Below, piece after piece: positions 1 through 10,113 of a stretch of DNA of 52,957 nt. The stretch is from Candidatus Hatepunaea meridiana (GTDB lineage Bacteria; Electryoneota; AABM5-125-24; Hatepunaeales; Hatepunaeaceae). Each line of letters starts with the position of its first letter. The stretch's first letter is position 1. The position numbers were made by a program, and so were the translations under genes. The stretch lies in contig JAVCDD010000366.1 of the NCBI GenBank assembly GCA_030765125.1, forward strand, positions 1-52,957, given 5' to 3'. Under the pieces are notes generated by a model. It was not told the DNA's origin and ran no database searches. It worked only from the letters and a program-made list of their open reading frames with translations.

Positions 1-753
1 AATATTCAAGAAATTGGAGGTGCCAAAACCAACAACAAAGAGTCTTGTTGTGTCAGATTTCTAAATTGAAATTTAAGTAACTGTAGGTGCTCCAAGGGAT
101 TACTGGATTACAGGTGTTAAACTCAGGTTGTACCCTCACAGTACAGTTACTGAAATAGACGCTGACAGGGTTTTTACTTAAATGAAAAACCATATCTCTG
201 GATTTTTCTCTTTCATCCCTTACCTTATATGAATTGCTATCACTCCTGTATAATTATTATTAACATTTCCATTTTAAAACATTTATAATTATAGTTATAA
301 TAAAATGTTATATTGACTATCTATATTTCAAAGTACTATATAGTGTCTGACCGGAAAGCCCCTTTTTTGTCATTCCCGCGAAGGCGGGAATCCAGATAAC
401 TTATTGTTTCTCCTGGATTCCCGCCTTCGCGGGAATGACAAAAGAGGGTTATTATCCAGAAAAACGGAGGTTTTCGGTCAAACACTATATAACATGATTT
501 GATTGAAACAGATAATTAAAAATCTCACTTTGCAGCTTTTTCCTAATTCCCAACTTCAAACAGGAAATTACGAACTGAGAAATGTTAGTTATTATTGATA
601 AGATATTTATACTCACTTGATATTTTTCTATAAAATACTTCATTGTGATACTTGTCTTTATTAACTTGTCAAGTTGAAGGAAAACAACTGGAAACTGCTA
701 TGTAGCAGATAGGTACAAAATAACAATGTGACTAAAACATTTTGGAGGCGAAC
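1..753. other. left flank, mostly non-coding
   Basis: No convincing complete gene. Bases 2-64 read as an open frame running in from the left edge and ending in TAA, which could be the last 20 codons of an upstream gene, but this is too short to identify. The rest is AT-rich. It holds a MITE-like element near 337-491 (listed separately) and a 13-bp palindrome AACTTGTCAAGTT at 663-675, about 80 bases before the first gene, which could be an operator. Confidence 0.5.
337..491. repeat. MITE-like palindromic element, copy 1
   Basis: Two perfect 28-bp inverted arms at 368-395 and 413-440 contain the CATTCCCGCGAAGGCGGGAA core. Outside them lie imperfect terminal inverted repeats of about 21 bp (337-357 and 471-491, both built on TATATAGTGT.TGACCG). 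Arms plus terminal repeats make a non-autonomous transposable element likely. A related copy is at 12467-12643, and a single arm lies inside the hybrid synthase gene at 36424-36450. Confidence 0.8.
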
Positions 754-1437
754 TTGGATAATAAAACAGAACCAGCCGCGAAAAACAACCGCGAAAAGAA
801 CAAATCAGTTAAAATTACAACCGATAGTGAAGGAATTAAAGTAAACATTATTAGTAAAACATCCTTTGGTGAATTACTAAAAAGTTGGGCGCCAATCATA
901 GTTTCAATAATGGCGCTGTATTCAACAATCATCCAATTGCAGAAAATCAGGGAACACCAGAGAATATCTGTAACCCCTAAACTTTCTTTCTATCTTCAAG
1001 ATAGTCGCTATTTAGAAAAATTTGGTCTCAGGATTGAGAATCATGGATTGGGACCTGCTATAATTGATTCAGTTATTATGTACGTTGATGAAGATAAAAT
1101 AGATACTAACGATCCAAGTATATACTGGAATTTGGTCTTAGAAAAATTAATCGAAAACAAAGTATCAGTAGATTTAGATAGTTATAAAAAGATATATAAA
1201 GAGTGGTATGTGCCTGGTTACGCTTTGCAAGCTAATGCAGAGGCAATCTTTTTTGGCGTACCGGAAGCATTCACGATGCAGGTTGAAGAAGATAAAGATG
1301 GTATACAAGTTAGTAAAATATGCGATACAACTGCAGAAGTGTTAAAACACCTCGATATGGCAATATATTATTCCTCCTTTTTTGGAGATACAGATTTCGT
1401 TTTGTTTGAAAAAAAGTATATTCAGTATGATTTCTAA
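754..1437 (+). CDS. hypothetical single-pass membrane protein
   Basis: I do not recognise this protein. I place the start at the TTG at 754 because a strong GGAGG lies at 744-748, five bases upstream; the in-frame TTG at 742 has that sequence inside its own codons. The product is about 227 residues. It has a lysine-rich hydrophilic N-terminus, one predicted membrane helix near residues 47-66, and then a soluble domain of about 150 residues with alternating beta-like segments. It stands alone between two repeat elements, upstream of NRPS-1 in the same direction. Nothing ties it to the synthetases except position. Confidence 0.6.
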   Translation: MDNKTEPAAKNNREKNKSVKITTDSEGIKVNIISKTSFGELLKSWAPIIVSIMALYSTIIQLQKIREHQRISVTPKLSFYLQDSRYLEKFGLRIENHGLGPAIIDSVIMYVDEDKIDTNDPSIYWNLVLEKLIENKVSVDLDSYKKIYKEWYVPGYALQANAEAIFFGVPEAFTMQVEEDKDGIQVSKICDTTAEVLKHLDMAIYYSSFFGDTDFVLFEKKYIQYDF

Positions 1438-1440
1438 GGT

Positions 1441-1644
1441 AGTGTCCCTGTAAAGTTATTTGTACATCCCAACACTGTCATTCCCGTGAAGACGGGAATC
1501 CAGATTGAGAGTTATCTTCTCAACTAAACTAACATACTGATTTATCAATGGAATGAACATACTAAACTTTTAAACTGGATTCCCGTCTTCACGGGAATGA
1601 CAGTGTCGGGAATGACAGTGTCGGGAATGACAGTTACGGACACT
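1441..1644. repeat. MITE-like palindromic element upstream of NRPS-1
   Basis: Perfect 29-bp inverted arms at 1475-1503 and 1575-1603 use the core CATTCCCGTGAAGACGGGAA, a variant of the core in copies 1 and 2. Short outer inverted repeats (AGTGTCCCTGTAA at 1441 and its imperfect complement ending at 1644) bound it. The right arm runs into a 15-bp direct repeat, GGGAATGACAGTGTC, at 1593, 1608 and (partly) 1623. The repeat is open in frame with NRPS-1 and creates spurious upstream ATG codons. Confidence 0.75.
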
Positions 1645-1683
1645 TCTAACAATTTTATAGGAACAATACAATTTCTAAGAAAT

Positions 1684-4600
1684 ATGAATAAAAAAATCCT
1701 CAACACAGTATTCGAATCTATTGCAAATCAGAATCCAGATGCAATCGCTGTAGTAGACAGCGAATCCGACATAAGTTATTCGGATTTGAATTCCTACGCC
1801 AACATTATCCAGAATCTACTCCTTCAGTCAAATGTGGATGATGCCGGAATAGTAGGAATTTACCTTCCGCACAGTATCGAATACATCGCTTCTGTCTTAG
1901 GCGTAATGAAATCAGGGTCGGCATTTATGCCCATAAATCCCGATTTCCCCGATTCGAGAAATATTAAGGTTATTCAAAAGACCCATCCATCGGTTTTGAT
2001 AACCTTTGATAAGTATAAAGATAAATTACATCAATTATTCAATCGAGAAAATCTCGATATTCCGATTATAATTGTTCCAGCCAGGTTTGAATCATTGCAG
2101 GAACAAACCCCCAATATTCCAACCCATACACCCGACATCAAGCAAAAACCTGATGATAATTGTTATATCATTAATACTTCCGGAACCACAGGCGATCCTA
2201 AAACTATAGTCGGTCGTCATAAAGGATTAAGTCACTTCATCCACTGGGAAATCGGTGAATTTTCTATAGATACAGAATGTAAAATAGCGATCTTCGCGCC
2301 AACGACATTTGACGTCAGCTTGCGTGATATTTTTGTACCGCTTATTTCCGGAGGTACAACGATTGTTCCGCCGGAGCATATTTATGAAAATGTTACCTAT
2401 CTGGTAGACTGGATAAATGACAACAATCTAACCCATATTCATATAGTCCCTTCCCTGTTTCGACTTATCCTTACTGATCTTGAACGAAGAGAGTCTGTTA
2501 ATAGTTTATTTCCAAATTTAAAATATATTCTACTTGCAGGAGAACCTCTATACGGCAGGGACGTTAATCGTTGGCGGGGACTTTTTAATAACAGAATCGA
2601 ATTGGTTAATCTATATGGTCCATCTGAAAGCACATTGGCAAAATGCTGCAACCGGTTAAACGAGGATTCATACCCAAACGATAAAATCATCCCCGTTGGA
2701 AAACCGATTTCCAATACAGCGATTCTGATATTGAAGGATAATGAACTCTGTCCAATTGGTGAAATTGGGGAACTCTATATTAAGTCTCCCTTCATAACAA
2801 AGGGATATTACAATGATCCGGAATTGACTTCGCAACTGTTCATTCAAAATCCTCTTAATTTGAAAGCATCCGATATAATATATAAAACAGGCGATTTGGG
2901 AAGGTACCTTGCAGACCGTTCAATTGAATTACTCGGCAGGTTGGATAGGCAAGTCAAAGTAAACGGCAACCGGATCGAGTTGGGTGATATTGAATCCTCA
3001 GTTCTGTCCCATCCCAACGTTCATCAATGCTATGCAAGCGTAGTTACCAATAAAAGTAATAATTTCATAGCCTGCTATTTCACCGGTAATGTAAATATCA
3101 GTTCCGATGATATGATAAAATATCTCGCCTCACTTTTACCTGATTATATGATTCCATCCTTTTATATATACCTTGACCAATTCCCCCTTACCATTAATGG
3201 AAAAATAGATAAAAGACGTCTGCCTGAACCGGATGAAATTCTATATGCAAATATATCCTACGAACCACCTGCCGATGAGTATGAGGAAAAGTTAGCCGAT
3301 ATATGGTCGCAAATACTCGGTATAAAAAAAGTAGGCGTAGATAATCCATTCTTTGAACTTGGTGGTACATCTCTAAGCGCTATGAAGTTGGTATCGGAAA
3401 TATATCAGGTTTTTTCGGTAAATTTGACTCTAAAGGACGTATTTCAAAGCCCGACCATTCGTCAGTCTGCTGAAGTTATTAAGTCAAAACTTGAAACAGA
3501 AAAGATATCGAAAATATTGCCCTTACCGCAGCAGGAATACTATGATATTTCTCCTGCTCAAAGAAGAGTTTGGTTTCTGCACCAATTACAGGGCGGTGAT
3601 GTCGTGAATAATATCCCCGCTCTTTTCAAAGGATATGGAGAAACGGATATCGACGTCCTTGAGAAAGCTTTAAATCATGTTATTCAAAGACACGAAGCAT
3701 TGCGCACGTCGTTTGTGGTAAAAGGTAGTGTTCCTGTTCAGGTTATTAGTGATAACGGTATTGAAATTGAGCGATTGCGATTATCATCCAGTCAGGATAA
3801 AGATACATTCCTTAAAGATATATTCAGAACTGAAATTAATACACCATTCAAATTGGATACTGCTCCTTTGATGAGATGCAAGGTGGTTAAGCTGGCCGAT
3901 AAAGAACATGCATTTCTTATGGTAATCCATCATATCATCGGTGATGGATTGTCTCTGGATATTATTGCGCAGGAAATGTTCACTGCGTATAGCGCTTTAA
4001 TGGAGGGGCAAGAGCCGAATTTACCTGAGCTTTCTTTTCATTATAAAGATTTTTCTCATTGGCAGAATGAATACCTGCAATCGGCAGAAGGAAACAGACA
4101 TCGCCAATACTGGCATGATACATTTAAACAAAAGGTAGAGCCGGTTGAGTTCCCCACAGATTATCCTCGATCAGCAATGCAAACGTTTTCAGGTAAAACA
4201 GTAACGAATGAAATTCCCGATCACTGCTCTAAAGGTTTAAGCGATTTAGCTATTAAAAAAGGCGTCTCGCTGTTTACACTTTTAACGGCACTGGTAAAAA
4301 CGACTATTTACAGATACACCGGTCAAAATGATATCACTCTCGGTACAGCTATTGCCGGTAGAAACCATCCCGATTTAGTTAATCAGGTTGGGTTATTTGT
4401 AAATCTGGTTCCTCTTAGAGATGATGTGCAAGGTGACGAGTCATTTAAGTCATTTTTGAGTAAAGTAGAAAAAACAATTGAAAACAGCCACGAACATCAA
4501 TCGTATCCTTATGATCAATTGGTAGGAGAATTGAATCTCGAAAGGACGATGTCCCGCTCACCACTGTTTGACATAAACATTACACTTCAGGAGGATTACC

Positions 4601-7600
4601 ACTCTTTTAATTTACCTTCGGGATTTCAGATCGAACCTATTGAAATGGACTGGGAGATGAGCCGTTATGATATGATGTTCAGATTCAGGCAATTATCGGA
4701 TGAAATGAAGCTTGATATTATCTATAATTCGAGTCTTTTTACGAATGATACAATTGAATTGTTACATAACCATCTAATGGAATTATCTCAAAGTGTAATA
4801 GAATTACCCGGCAAACCGATAGACCTGCTTAATATGCTGCCACTGCACGAGAAGGAACTGTTAGACGGTTTTGCTCGAATTGATGATGGAACGTCTGAGA
4901 TCGAATTACTTGTTTTAGAGAAAATCGATAAGTTCACAGAATTAAACCCGGATCATCTTGCGCTTTCGGATGGTGAAGCTGAAATATCTTACGGTCAACT
5001 GTCGAAATTGACGAATGGAGTTGCTAATAATCTATTAGAGAAGCAATTACCGACAGAAACGATAGTGGCGATGATTCTGGATCGAACGGTAGACGCTATC
5101 GTCACCCTGATTGGAATTATGAAATCCGGGAACGTATATCTCCCTATAGACCCTAAATTTCCATCAGAGCGGATTGAAACCATATTAAATCAATCCGGAT
5201 GCAAGCATATAGTCACTGACGATCAGTATTATGAACTGGTTCGAGAAATAATCGTTCCAATTCTAGAGAGTGGGAACGAGAACGAGAAATCTGTCTATCT
5301 GATATCGGATTTAATCCACGAGAGCGATAAGCGACCGGATGTTGTTGTCAAGCCAGAAAGTTTAGCTTATCTGTTGTTTACATCAGGATCTACAGGAGTG
5401 CCTAAAGGCGCTATGGTTGAGCATCAAAGTCTATCCAATTCTATTGCCGGTATGGTGCAAAGATATGGTGTTACGCCTCAGGATAAGACGTTACAGTTTG
5501 CTTCCCTGACTTTTGACGCATCAATAGGTGATATTTATACTGCATTAACTTCCGGAGCGTCGCTGTTTGTGCTTCCCCGACAAGAAATGGACAATCCTGT
5601 GTTATTTGTGGAATTTCTTAATAATCATCAAATCAGCTTTGCAGTATTGCCGCCGATCCTTCTAAGGAGTCTCAACCAGCAGCCTCTGCCATTTATGCGC
5701 GCTTTAGTAACCGCCGGTGAATCGCCATATAATGAAGACATCGAATTCTATTCAAAGACGATGCAATACATTAATGCTTATGGACCTACAGAGTGTTCGA
5801 TATGTATTTCCACACATAATGTAAACGATTCAGATTTAAATCGAGCCAGAATTCCCATAGGAAAGCCTATTCCTAATATGAGCGTTGGAGTATTGGATAA
5901 AAATCAGAAAACCGTGCCTATAGGAGTTCCCGGTGAATTATACGCTTCCGGCGTTAGTGTAAGCAGGGGTTATATTAATGAGTCTGAATTAACTTCTAAG
6001 TATTTTGTGACCATCCCCGAAATGTCTGATAAAAGAGCGTATCGGACGGGTGATTTAGTTCGGTGGCTGCCAGACGGTCAGCTTGAATATATGGGCAGAA
6101 TAGATAAGCAGGTGAAAATTCGCGGTTACCGGATCGAGATCGAGGAGGTAGAACAGGCATTATTACAGCATCCTGAAATAGGCGATGCAGCAGTGATCGA
6201 GACACGGAGCGAGGGTGCCCACAAGCAGCTTGCAGCATTTTTAACTCGCTCAAAAAAAGTAAGATCAATACAACCTTCGACTGATTATTTTACGCCTGAT
6301 GAACTGAGACGTTATCTGAAGAAAAAGCTGCCGGAGTATATGATTCCGCAATATTTTATGGAATTGGAATCGATCCCATTAACCGCCAGCGGGAAAATTG
6401 ATAGGCGAAAGCTCGATGAATTATTTGTGACTCAACCGCATCAACATAAACAGGCGGATCGTCTGCCGAATGAAATTGAAGCTCAACTTATTAAAGTATG
6501 GGAAGCGGTGTTAGGACGAACCGGAATCGGTATAAATGACGATTTCTTCTCCATGGGTGGTGATTCCATTAAGGCAATTCAAATCATTGCCCGGCTGTAT
6601 CAAAACAATATACAACTCAGTGTGGCAGATATTTTCAAGCAATCCACTATTAAGGAATGCGCCAAGGTGGTTAAATTTATCGATAAATATAAGGTTCAGA
6701 GAACAGTAACGGGTTCAGTTCCTTTAACCGCTATACAGGAGTGGTTTTTCGAGACTTACGGCGACATGCCTCATCATTTTCATCAATCGCTAACGCTGTT
6801 CAGTGAATCCAGGATTGATATGAACGCCTTGAATACCGCCTTGAATATGCTGATCAGCCAACACGATATGCTGCGCACTGTGATTCGGAAAGAAGGCGAG
6901 CAAATAAAACAGGAAATATTACCTATTGATGCGGTTAAGCTGGATCCCGTTTTTAAGGACTTGAGAGGGTTCAATGATTTAAGTGAATTGGAAAAGGAAA
7001 TAGAGGGAGTACATTCAAGCATTAATATCGAGCATAATCCGTTGATTAATGTTGGTGTTTTCCGGATACAGGGAGGCAGCATCCTGCATATAGTTATTCA
7101 TCATCTTGCAGTGGACGGTATATCATGGCGGGTTATTATGGAGGACTTCACCCGCAGCTACCTATCTTTGAAATTAGGATCGGAAGACTATTTACCGGTT
7201 AAAACCGCTTCTTTCAAGGAATGGTCGGAAAACATACACACTCATTCTAAATCAAATAAAATCCTGAATGAGCTTCCCTTTTGGAAATCCCAGGCAAGCC
7301 AGTCAAGAATCGGATTAAACTATGATTATCCGAACTCAAAAGACGGGAAATATACTCTTAAAGAAATGGAAAAATTGAGTTACTCGCTAAATTCCGAATT
7401 GACTTCGAGATTACTCGATATGTGGAGGCACAAAAACATTAAAACGGATGTTTATCTCCTGACGCTATTTGCCAGAAATTTCCTGAAACAGCAGAATAGC
7501 GACAGGATTTCTATTCTTATGGAGGGACATGGTCGCGAGGAGCTATTCCCTGATATTGATACATCAAGGACTGTAGGCTGGTTTACGTCCATATATCCGT

Positions 7601-8091
7601 TAGTATTGAGTTTTAATCCGGATAGCGAACTCGATCATTGTCTGAATATGGTTAGGTCTTCTTTATCGCAGATACCTTCAAACGGAATCGGTTATGGAAT
7701 TCTCAGATATATAACGTCTCAATCATTTAAGGAAGCTCAATCGTTAAATTTCAATCCAAAAATCAGGTTTAATTACCTGGGTCATTTTAATACGGATATC
7801 GAAATAGAGGAGTTTCAGTTTATTGATTCTTATGGCGATAAAAACCAGGGAGAAAAACTGCCAGCCGAGGTTGATATCGCTTTCGAAGCAATGATTGCAA
7901 ATGGCGAGTTAAACTTTAATCTGCTGTTTAACAATCATTTATTTTCGGATATGTCAATGTTGGAATTTTATTCGGGGATACTGACTGATATATACGATGA
8001 TTTGCAAGGGTCAACGGAAGCTGCATCCGAGATTGATTCCGATGATGATATTGACGAAATGCTTGAAGATTTTGATTTGATGGATGATTGA
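1684..8091 (+). CDS. NRPS-1, modules A-T-C-A-T-E
   Basis: Two-module non-ribosomal peptide synthetase of 2135 residues, with the start at 1684 because the in-frame ATGs from 1597 lie in a repeat. Order: A1 (about 1-530, NTSGTTGDPK, YGPSES), T1 (GGTS, Ser563), C (about 620-1050, HHIIGDG 749-755), A2 (about 1077-1577, FTSGSTGVPKG, NAYGPTE), T2 (GGDS, Ser1628), E (about 1676-2106). The E domain is secure: it has HHLAVDGISWR (from His1806), EGHGRE, RTVGWFTSIYP, GIGYG and FNYLG motifs, and is preceded by the GGDS-type T domain usual before epimerases. It should present a D-residue. My hand-read ten-residue codes are DVRHLALLAK (A1, only weakly Ser-like) and DAGVVAAICK (A2, near the Phe type). It starts with A and no C, so it needs an upstream C donor. 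The last 20 residues are highly acidic, which suggests a docking tail. Confidence 0.95.
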   Translation: MNKKILNTVFESIANQNPDAIAVVDSESDISYSDLNSYANIIQNLLLQSNVDDAGIVGIYLPHSIEYIASVLGVMKSGSAFMPINPDFPDSRNIKVIQKTHPSVLITFDKYKDKLHQLFNRENLDIPIIIVPARFESLQEQTPNIPTHTPDIKQKPDDNCYIINTSGTTGDPKTIVGRHKGLSHFIHWEIGEFSIDTECKIAIFAPTTFDVSLRDIFVPLISGGTTIVPPEHIYENVTYLVDWINDNNLTHIHIVPSLFRLILTDLERRESVNSLFPNLKYILLAGEPLYGRDVNRWRGLFNNRIELVNLYGPSESTLAKCCNRLNEDSYPNDKIIPVGKPISNTAILILKDNELCPIGEIGELYIKSPFITKGYYNDPELTSQLFIQNPLNLKASDIIYKTGDLGRYLADRSIELLGRLDRQVKVNGNRIELGDIESSVLSHPNVHQCYASVVTNKSNNFIACYFTGNVNISSDDMIKYLASLLPDYMIPSFYIYLDQFPLTINGKIDKRRLPEPDEILYANISYEPPADEYEEKLADIWSQILGIKKVGVDNPFFELGGTSLSAMKLVSEIYQVFSVNLTLKDVFQSPTIRQSAEVIKSKLETEKISKILPLPQQEYYDISPAQRRVWFLHQLQGGDVVNNIPALFKGYGETDIDVLEKALNHVIQRHEALRTSFVVKGSVPVQVISDNGIEIERLRLSSSQDKDTFLKDIFRTEINTPFKLDTAPLMRCKVVKLADKEHAFLMVIHHIIGDGLSLDIIAQEMFTAYSALMEGQEPNLPELSFHYKDFSHWQNEYLQSAEGNRHRQYWHDTFKQKVEPVEFPTDYPRSAMQTFSGKTVTNEIPDHCSKGLSDLAIKKGVSLFTLLTALVKTTIYRYTGQNDITLGTAIAGRNHPDLVNQVGLFVNLVPLRDDVQGDESFKSFLSKVEKTIENSHEHQSYPYDQLVGELNLERTMSRSPLFDINITLQEDYHSFNLPSGFQIEPIEMDWEMSRYDMMFRFRQLSDEMKLDIIYNSSLFTNDTIELLHNHLMELSQSVIELPGKPIDLLNMLPLHEKELLDGFARIDDGTSEIELLVLEKIDKFTELNPDHLALSDGEAEISYGQLSKLTNGVANNLLEKQLPTETIVAMILDRTVDAIVTLIGIMKSGNVYLPIDPKFPSERIETILNQSGCKHIVTDDQYYELVREIIVPILESGNENEKSVYLISDLIHESDKRPDVVVKPESLAYLLFTSGSTGVPKGAMVEHQSLSNSIAGMVQRYGVTPQDKTLQFASLTFDASIGDIYTALTSGASLFVLPRQEMDNPVLFVEFLNNHQISFAVLPPILLRSLNQQPLPFMRALVTAGESPYNEDIEFYSKTMQYINAYGPTECSICISTHNVNDSDLNRARIPIGKPIPNMSVGVLDKNQKTVPIGVPGELYASGVSVSRGYINESELTSKYFVTIPEMSDKRAYRTGDLVRWLPDGQLEYMGRIDKQVKIRGYRIEIEEVEQALLQHPEIGDAAVIETRSEGAHKQLAAFLTRSKKVRSIQPSTDYFTPDELRRYLKKKLPEYMIPQYFMELESIPLTASGKIDRRKLDELFVTQPHQHKQADRLPNEIEAQLIKVWEAVLGRTGIGINDDFFSMGGDSIKAIQIIARLYQNNIQLSVADIFKQSTIKECAKVVKFIDKYKVQRTVTGSVPLTAIQEWFFETYGDMPHHFHQSLTLFSESRIDMNALNTALNMLISQHDMLRTVIRKEGEQIKQEILPIDAVKLDPVFKDLRGFNDLSELEKEIEGVHSSINIEHNPLINVGVFRIQGGSILHIVIHHLAVDGISWRVIMEDFTRSYLSLKLGSEDYLPVKTASFKEWSENIHTHSKSNKILNELPFWKSQASQSRIGLNYDYPNSKDGKYTLKEMEKLSYSLNSELTSRLLDMWRHKNIKTDVYLLTLFARNFLKQQNSDRISILMEGHGREELFPDIDTSRTVGWFTSIYPLVLSFNPDSELDHCLNMVRSSLSQIPSNGIGYGILRYITSQSFKEAQSLNFNPKIRFNYLGHFNTDIEIEEFQFIDSYGDKNQGEKLPAEVDIAFEAMIANGELNFNLLFNNHLFSDMSMLEFYSGILTDIYDDLQGSTEAASEIDSDDDIDEMLEDFDLMDD

Positions 8092-8263
8092 ATTGGTTTC
8101 AGTAGAAGCGACACTCTTGTCGCTTGGATGTGCTGTTGGAGCGTTGTTTAGGGAGAATTTCAATGAAACAAGATTCTGCATTAGGAAGAAAGAGTATTTG
8201 CTTTCCTATATGAGTAGAGAGCACGTTCTGAAAAAAAGGTTACTTTAATATTTTGCAGAAACC
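8092..8263. repeat. intergenic gap with hairpin arm shared with NRPS-2
   Basis: Bases 8101-8125 are identical to the 25-bp arm at 17849-17873 inside NRPS-2. The core GCGACACTCTTGTCGC is itself a hairpin. It could act as a weak terminator for NRPS-1, but no T-run follows. The convergent gene at 8264 ends just beyond. Confidence 0.7.
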
Positions 8264-9760
8264 TCATTTGTAATAATTTATAATTCGAATGTTGGTAGGA
8301 ATATTCGGATATTTTAAAGTTGTTCTCTCGCCTAAACCAGTCAAAATGCAATTTTCCGCATTTACCGATAGAGCGCTCTTTACAGTAATTTTCGTTTTCT
8401 CTCCATGGAATCTGTGTAGAACATCACCATCTGCAGTAATAATGACAATGTAGTAGGTATCCCAGCAATTAAAAGACGAGCCACTTAGCATTGATTGTGC
8501 ATTGGTAATCCACCCTGTAACTAAAAAACCACCGTCACCCCAGGGCACAAAATCCGCTATATAACCATTAAGCCATCCAACTGACTTTCGCCATAATAAC
8601 CCACCTTCACTATCTATTTTTAATAAAATGGCAGTTATCCTGGTTATGCCTTCTTCTTTGGTTTTACGTTGACCTAACACCATAAAATTGCCATCTTCAG
8701 TCTCCATTATTGCAAGGCCTTTTTCAGTTTCCGTATCTGTATATATTCTATCCCATTCAATCTCACCTTTATGATTCAATTGAAATACTCGTAGTCTCTT
8801 GTTCACGTCAACGGTATTAGTTCCCACAACCAGAATATTTCCATCCTCGGTTTGAACCAATGTGTGGCTAATGTTGCCAGGATAAAATTCACCATCTTCA
8901 GGTTGTGTATTGGACCAGATGACATCTCCGTTTGGTTTAATTTTTTGAAGATGTGTTCTGGTTGCTGATGACGAATCAATTCTGTTTCTCTTAATAATAA
9001 GATAATTAGAATCAAGTGTCTCAGAAATGAAGCGAATTGAGCCGGGCATTTTCATATCGAAGGTATATGAACTGAGACTATCGCCACTTAGAGATAATCT
9101 GAATAAACTAACCTCATTCTCAATCTTCAATGAAGTCGTGCAGAGAATAATCCTGCCTTTATTGTCAATTGTTGCACATCCAGAGCAATCTTTGAATGTC
9201 CTCTCCCATATCTTTTTACCTTCCAAGTTGGTACAAATTAGCTGTGCAGATGTCGATTCATAATTATCTTCGGGTGGAAATTTACTTATCGTCCCAACAG
9301 TAATAATATTTGTGTCTGGTAGCAACATTGAGTACGAAGCGGAGATGCTGTACCTTTCCTCACTACATGTGAATGTTTTGGTATTCCCGACAGGATGATT
9401 GGAAACAGGTTTTAAATAACTAATTAGGGAAATAAAGAATATTTCACTATAGATACCGAAAAGAATAGCAAATATCCCTGTTACAAGACCAGTGACTGCA
9501 AATCCCTTACCACGGAGTGGTTGACTTTCCTTTTTGGATTCCCGTCTATATCTGAATAAAAGATATAAAGCACTACCACCGGAAAATACACCTAATCCGG
9601 GTAAAATACAGAATAAAAGCATCCATGAAGAATAATTAATAAAAAGACTTTGGAACTTAACGGGGAGAACGCTCACAAACGGAATGAAAATGAAAGACAG
9701 AAATGTAAATAATAAACCTAATAGTCCTAAGAAAAATGGAATCTTAACATTATTACTCAT
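8264..9760 (-). CDS. membrane-anchored beta-propeller-like protein
   Basis: Product of 498 residues. The N-terminal 120 residues hold three or four hydrophobic helices (about 7-32, 42-70, 84-118). The remainder looks like a repetitive beta-propeller: units built around TEDGNILVVGTN, ETEDGNFMVLGQ and WGDGGFLVTGW recur every 45-50 residues, with W-x-(R/K) strands between them. Such repeats are common in surface or periplasmic proteins of environmental bacteria. No enzyme signature is seen. The start is supported by GGAG a few bases upstream on the minus strand. It converges with NRPS-1 and has no obvious link to the pathway. The function is unknown. Confidence 0.7.
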   Translation of the reverse strand: MSNNVKIPFFLGLLGLLFTFLSFIFIPFVSVLPVKFQSLFINYSSWMLLFCILPGLGVFSGGSALYLLFRYRRESKKESQPLRGKGFAVTGLVTGIFAILFGIYSEIFFISLISYLKPVSNHPVGNTKTFTCSEERYSISASYSMLLPDTNIITVGTISKFPPEDNYESTSAQLICTNLEGKKIWERTFKDCSGCATIDNKGRIILCTTSLKIENEVSLFRLSLSGDSLSSYTFDMKMPGSIRFISETLDSNYLIIKRNRIDSSSATRTHLQKIKPNGDVIWSNTQPEDGEFYPGNISHTLVQTEDGNILVVGTNTVDVNKRLRVFQLNHKGEIEWDRIYTDTETEKGLAIMETEDGNFMVLGQRKTKEEGITRITAILLKIDSEGGLLWRKSVGWLNGYIADFVPWGDGGFLVTGWITNAQSMLSGSSFNCWDTYYIVIITADGDVLHRFHGEKTKITVKSALSVNAENCILTGLGERTTLKYPNIPTNIRIINYYK

Positions 9761-9864
9761 TGTACTCTCCTATATTACTTGCAGTATAACATTTGAAAAG
9801 TGAATATGCAAGTTATTTATGCGGAGCATTGGTGATTTCTTATTTGAGTGATAACTAAGAAGGG

Positions 9865-9951
9865 AAATATGGGGACAGTATACCTATTTTTCAAAAGACT
9901 GTCGGTCATTCTAAAAGCATTTATAAAAATAGGTATACTGTCCCCATATTT
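9865..9951. repeat. inverted repeat, GGGGACAGTATACC family copy 1
   Basis: Perfect 27-bp inverted arms at 9865-9891 and 9925-9951, containing GGGGACAGTATACCTATTTT, flank a 33-bp centre with GTCGGTCATTCTAA. The copy at 23846-23933 keeps both arms and centre; a decayed copy is at 12801-12889. The conserved centre and arms suggest a mobile element rather than a terminator. Confidence 0.8.
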
Positions 9952-10022
9952 CCTTGAGGGTTTGAGATTTGATTCGGCGGGTTTCACCCACCGCTATTCA
10001 TATTCATTCCCTTCGGGAATGC
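9952..10022. repeat. CATTCCCTTCGGGAATG hairpin block, copy 1
   Basis: A GTGGGTTTCACCCAC-like hairpin followed by CTATTCATATTCATTCCC and the palindrome CATTCCCTTCGGGAATG. Related blocks lie near 11218, 23934, 30537, 44418 and 45441, in both orientations. Several end shortly before a start codon. Confidence 0.7.
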
Positions 10023-10084
10023 TAAAGAACCAGTATTGAAATGCTGTTTATATCCATTTATGTATCCATTTATATCCATATAAC

Positions 10085-10113
10085 TTGACTTTTACGAAAT
10101 AATTGGATATAAT
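10085..10113 (+). promoter_or_regulatory. sigma-70-type promoter of the Fic gene
   Basis: TTGACT at 10085-10090 and TATAAT at 10108-10113 are separated by exactly 17 bases, 35 bases before the Fic start codon. TATCCATT-like units upstream (10047-10080) and inverted AATTGGAT/AAATGGAC units overlapping and following the -10 could be operator sites, possibly for the winged-helix domain of the Fic protein itself. Confidence 0.75.

Noticed and set aside
2-64. 3' end of an upstream gene at the left edge
   Set aside because: Only 20 codons are visible; plausible but not identifiable.
1597-1683. Upstream in-frame ATGs as the NRPS-1 start
   Set aside because: They lie in MITE and tandem-repeat sequence, with no ribosome-binding site; A-domain homology begins after 1684.
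9848-10039. 63-codon open frame
   Set aside because: Made entirely of the inverted repeat and hairpin block; the same peptide type appears at the second copy near 23806.
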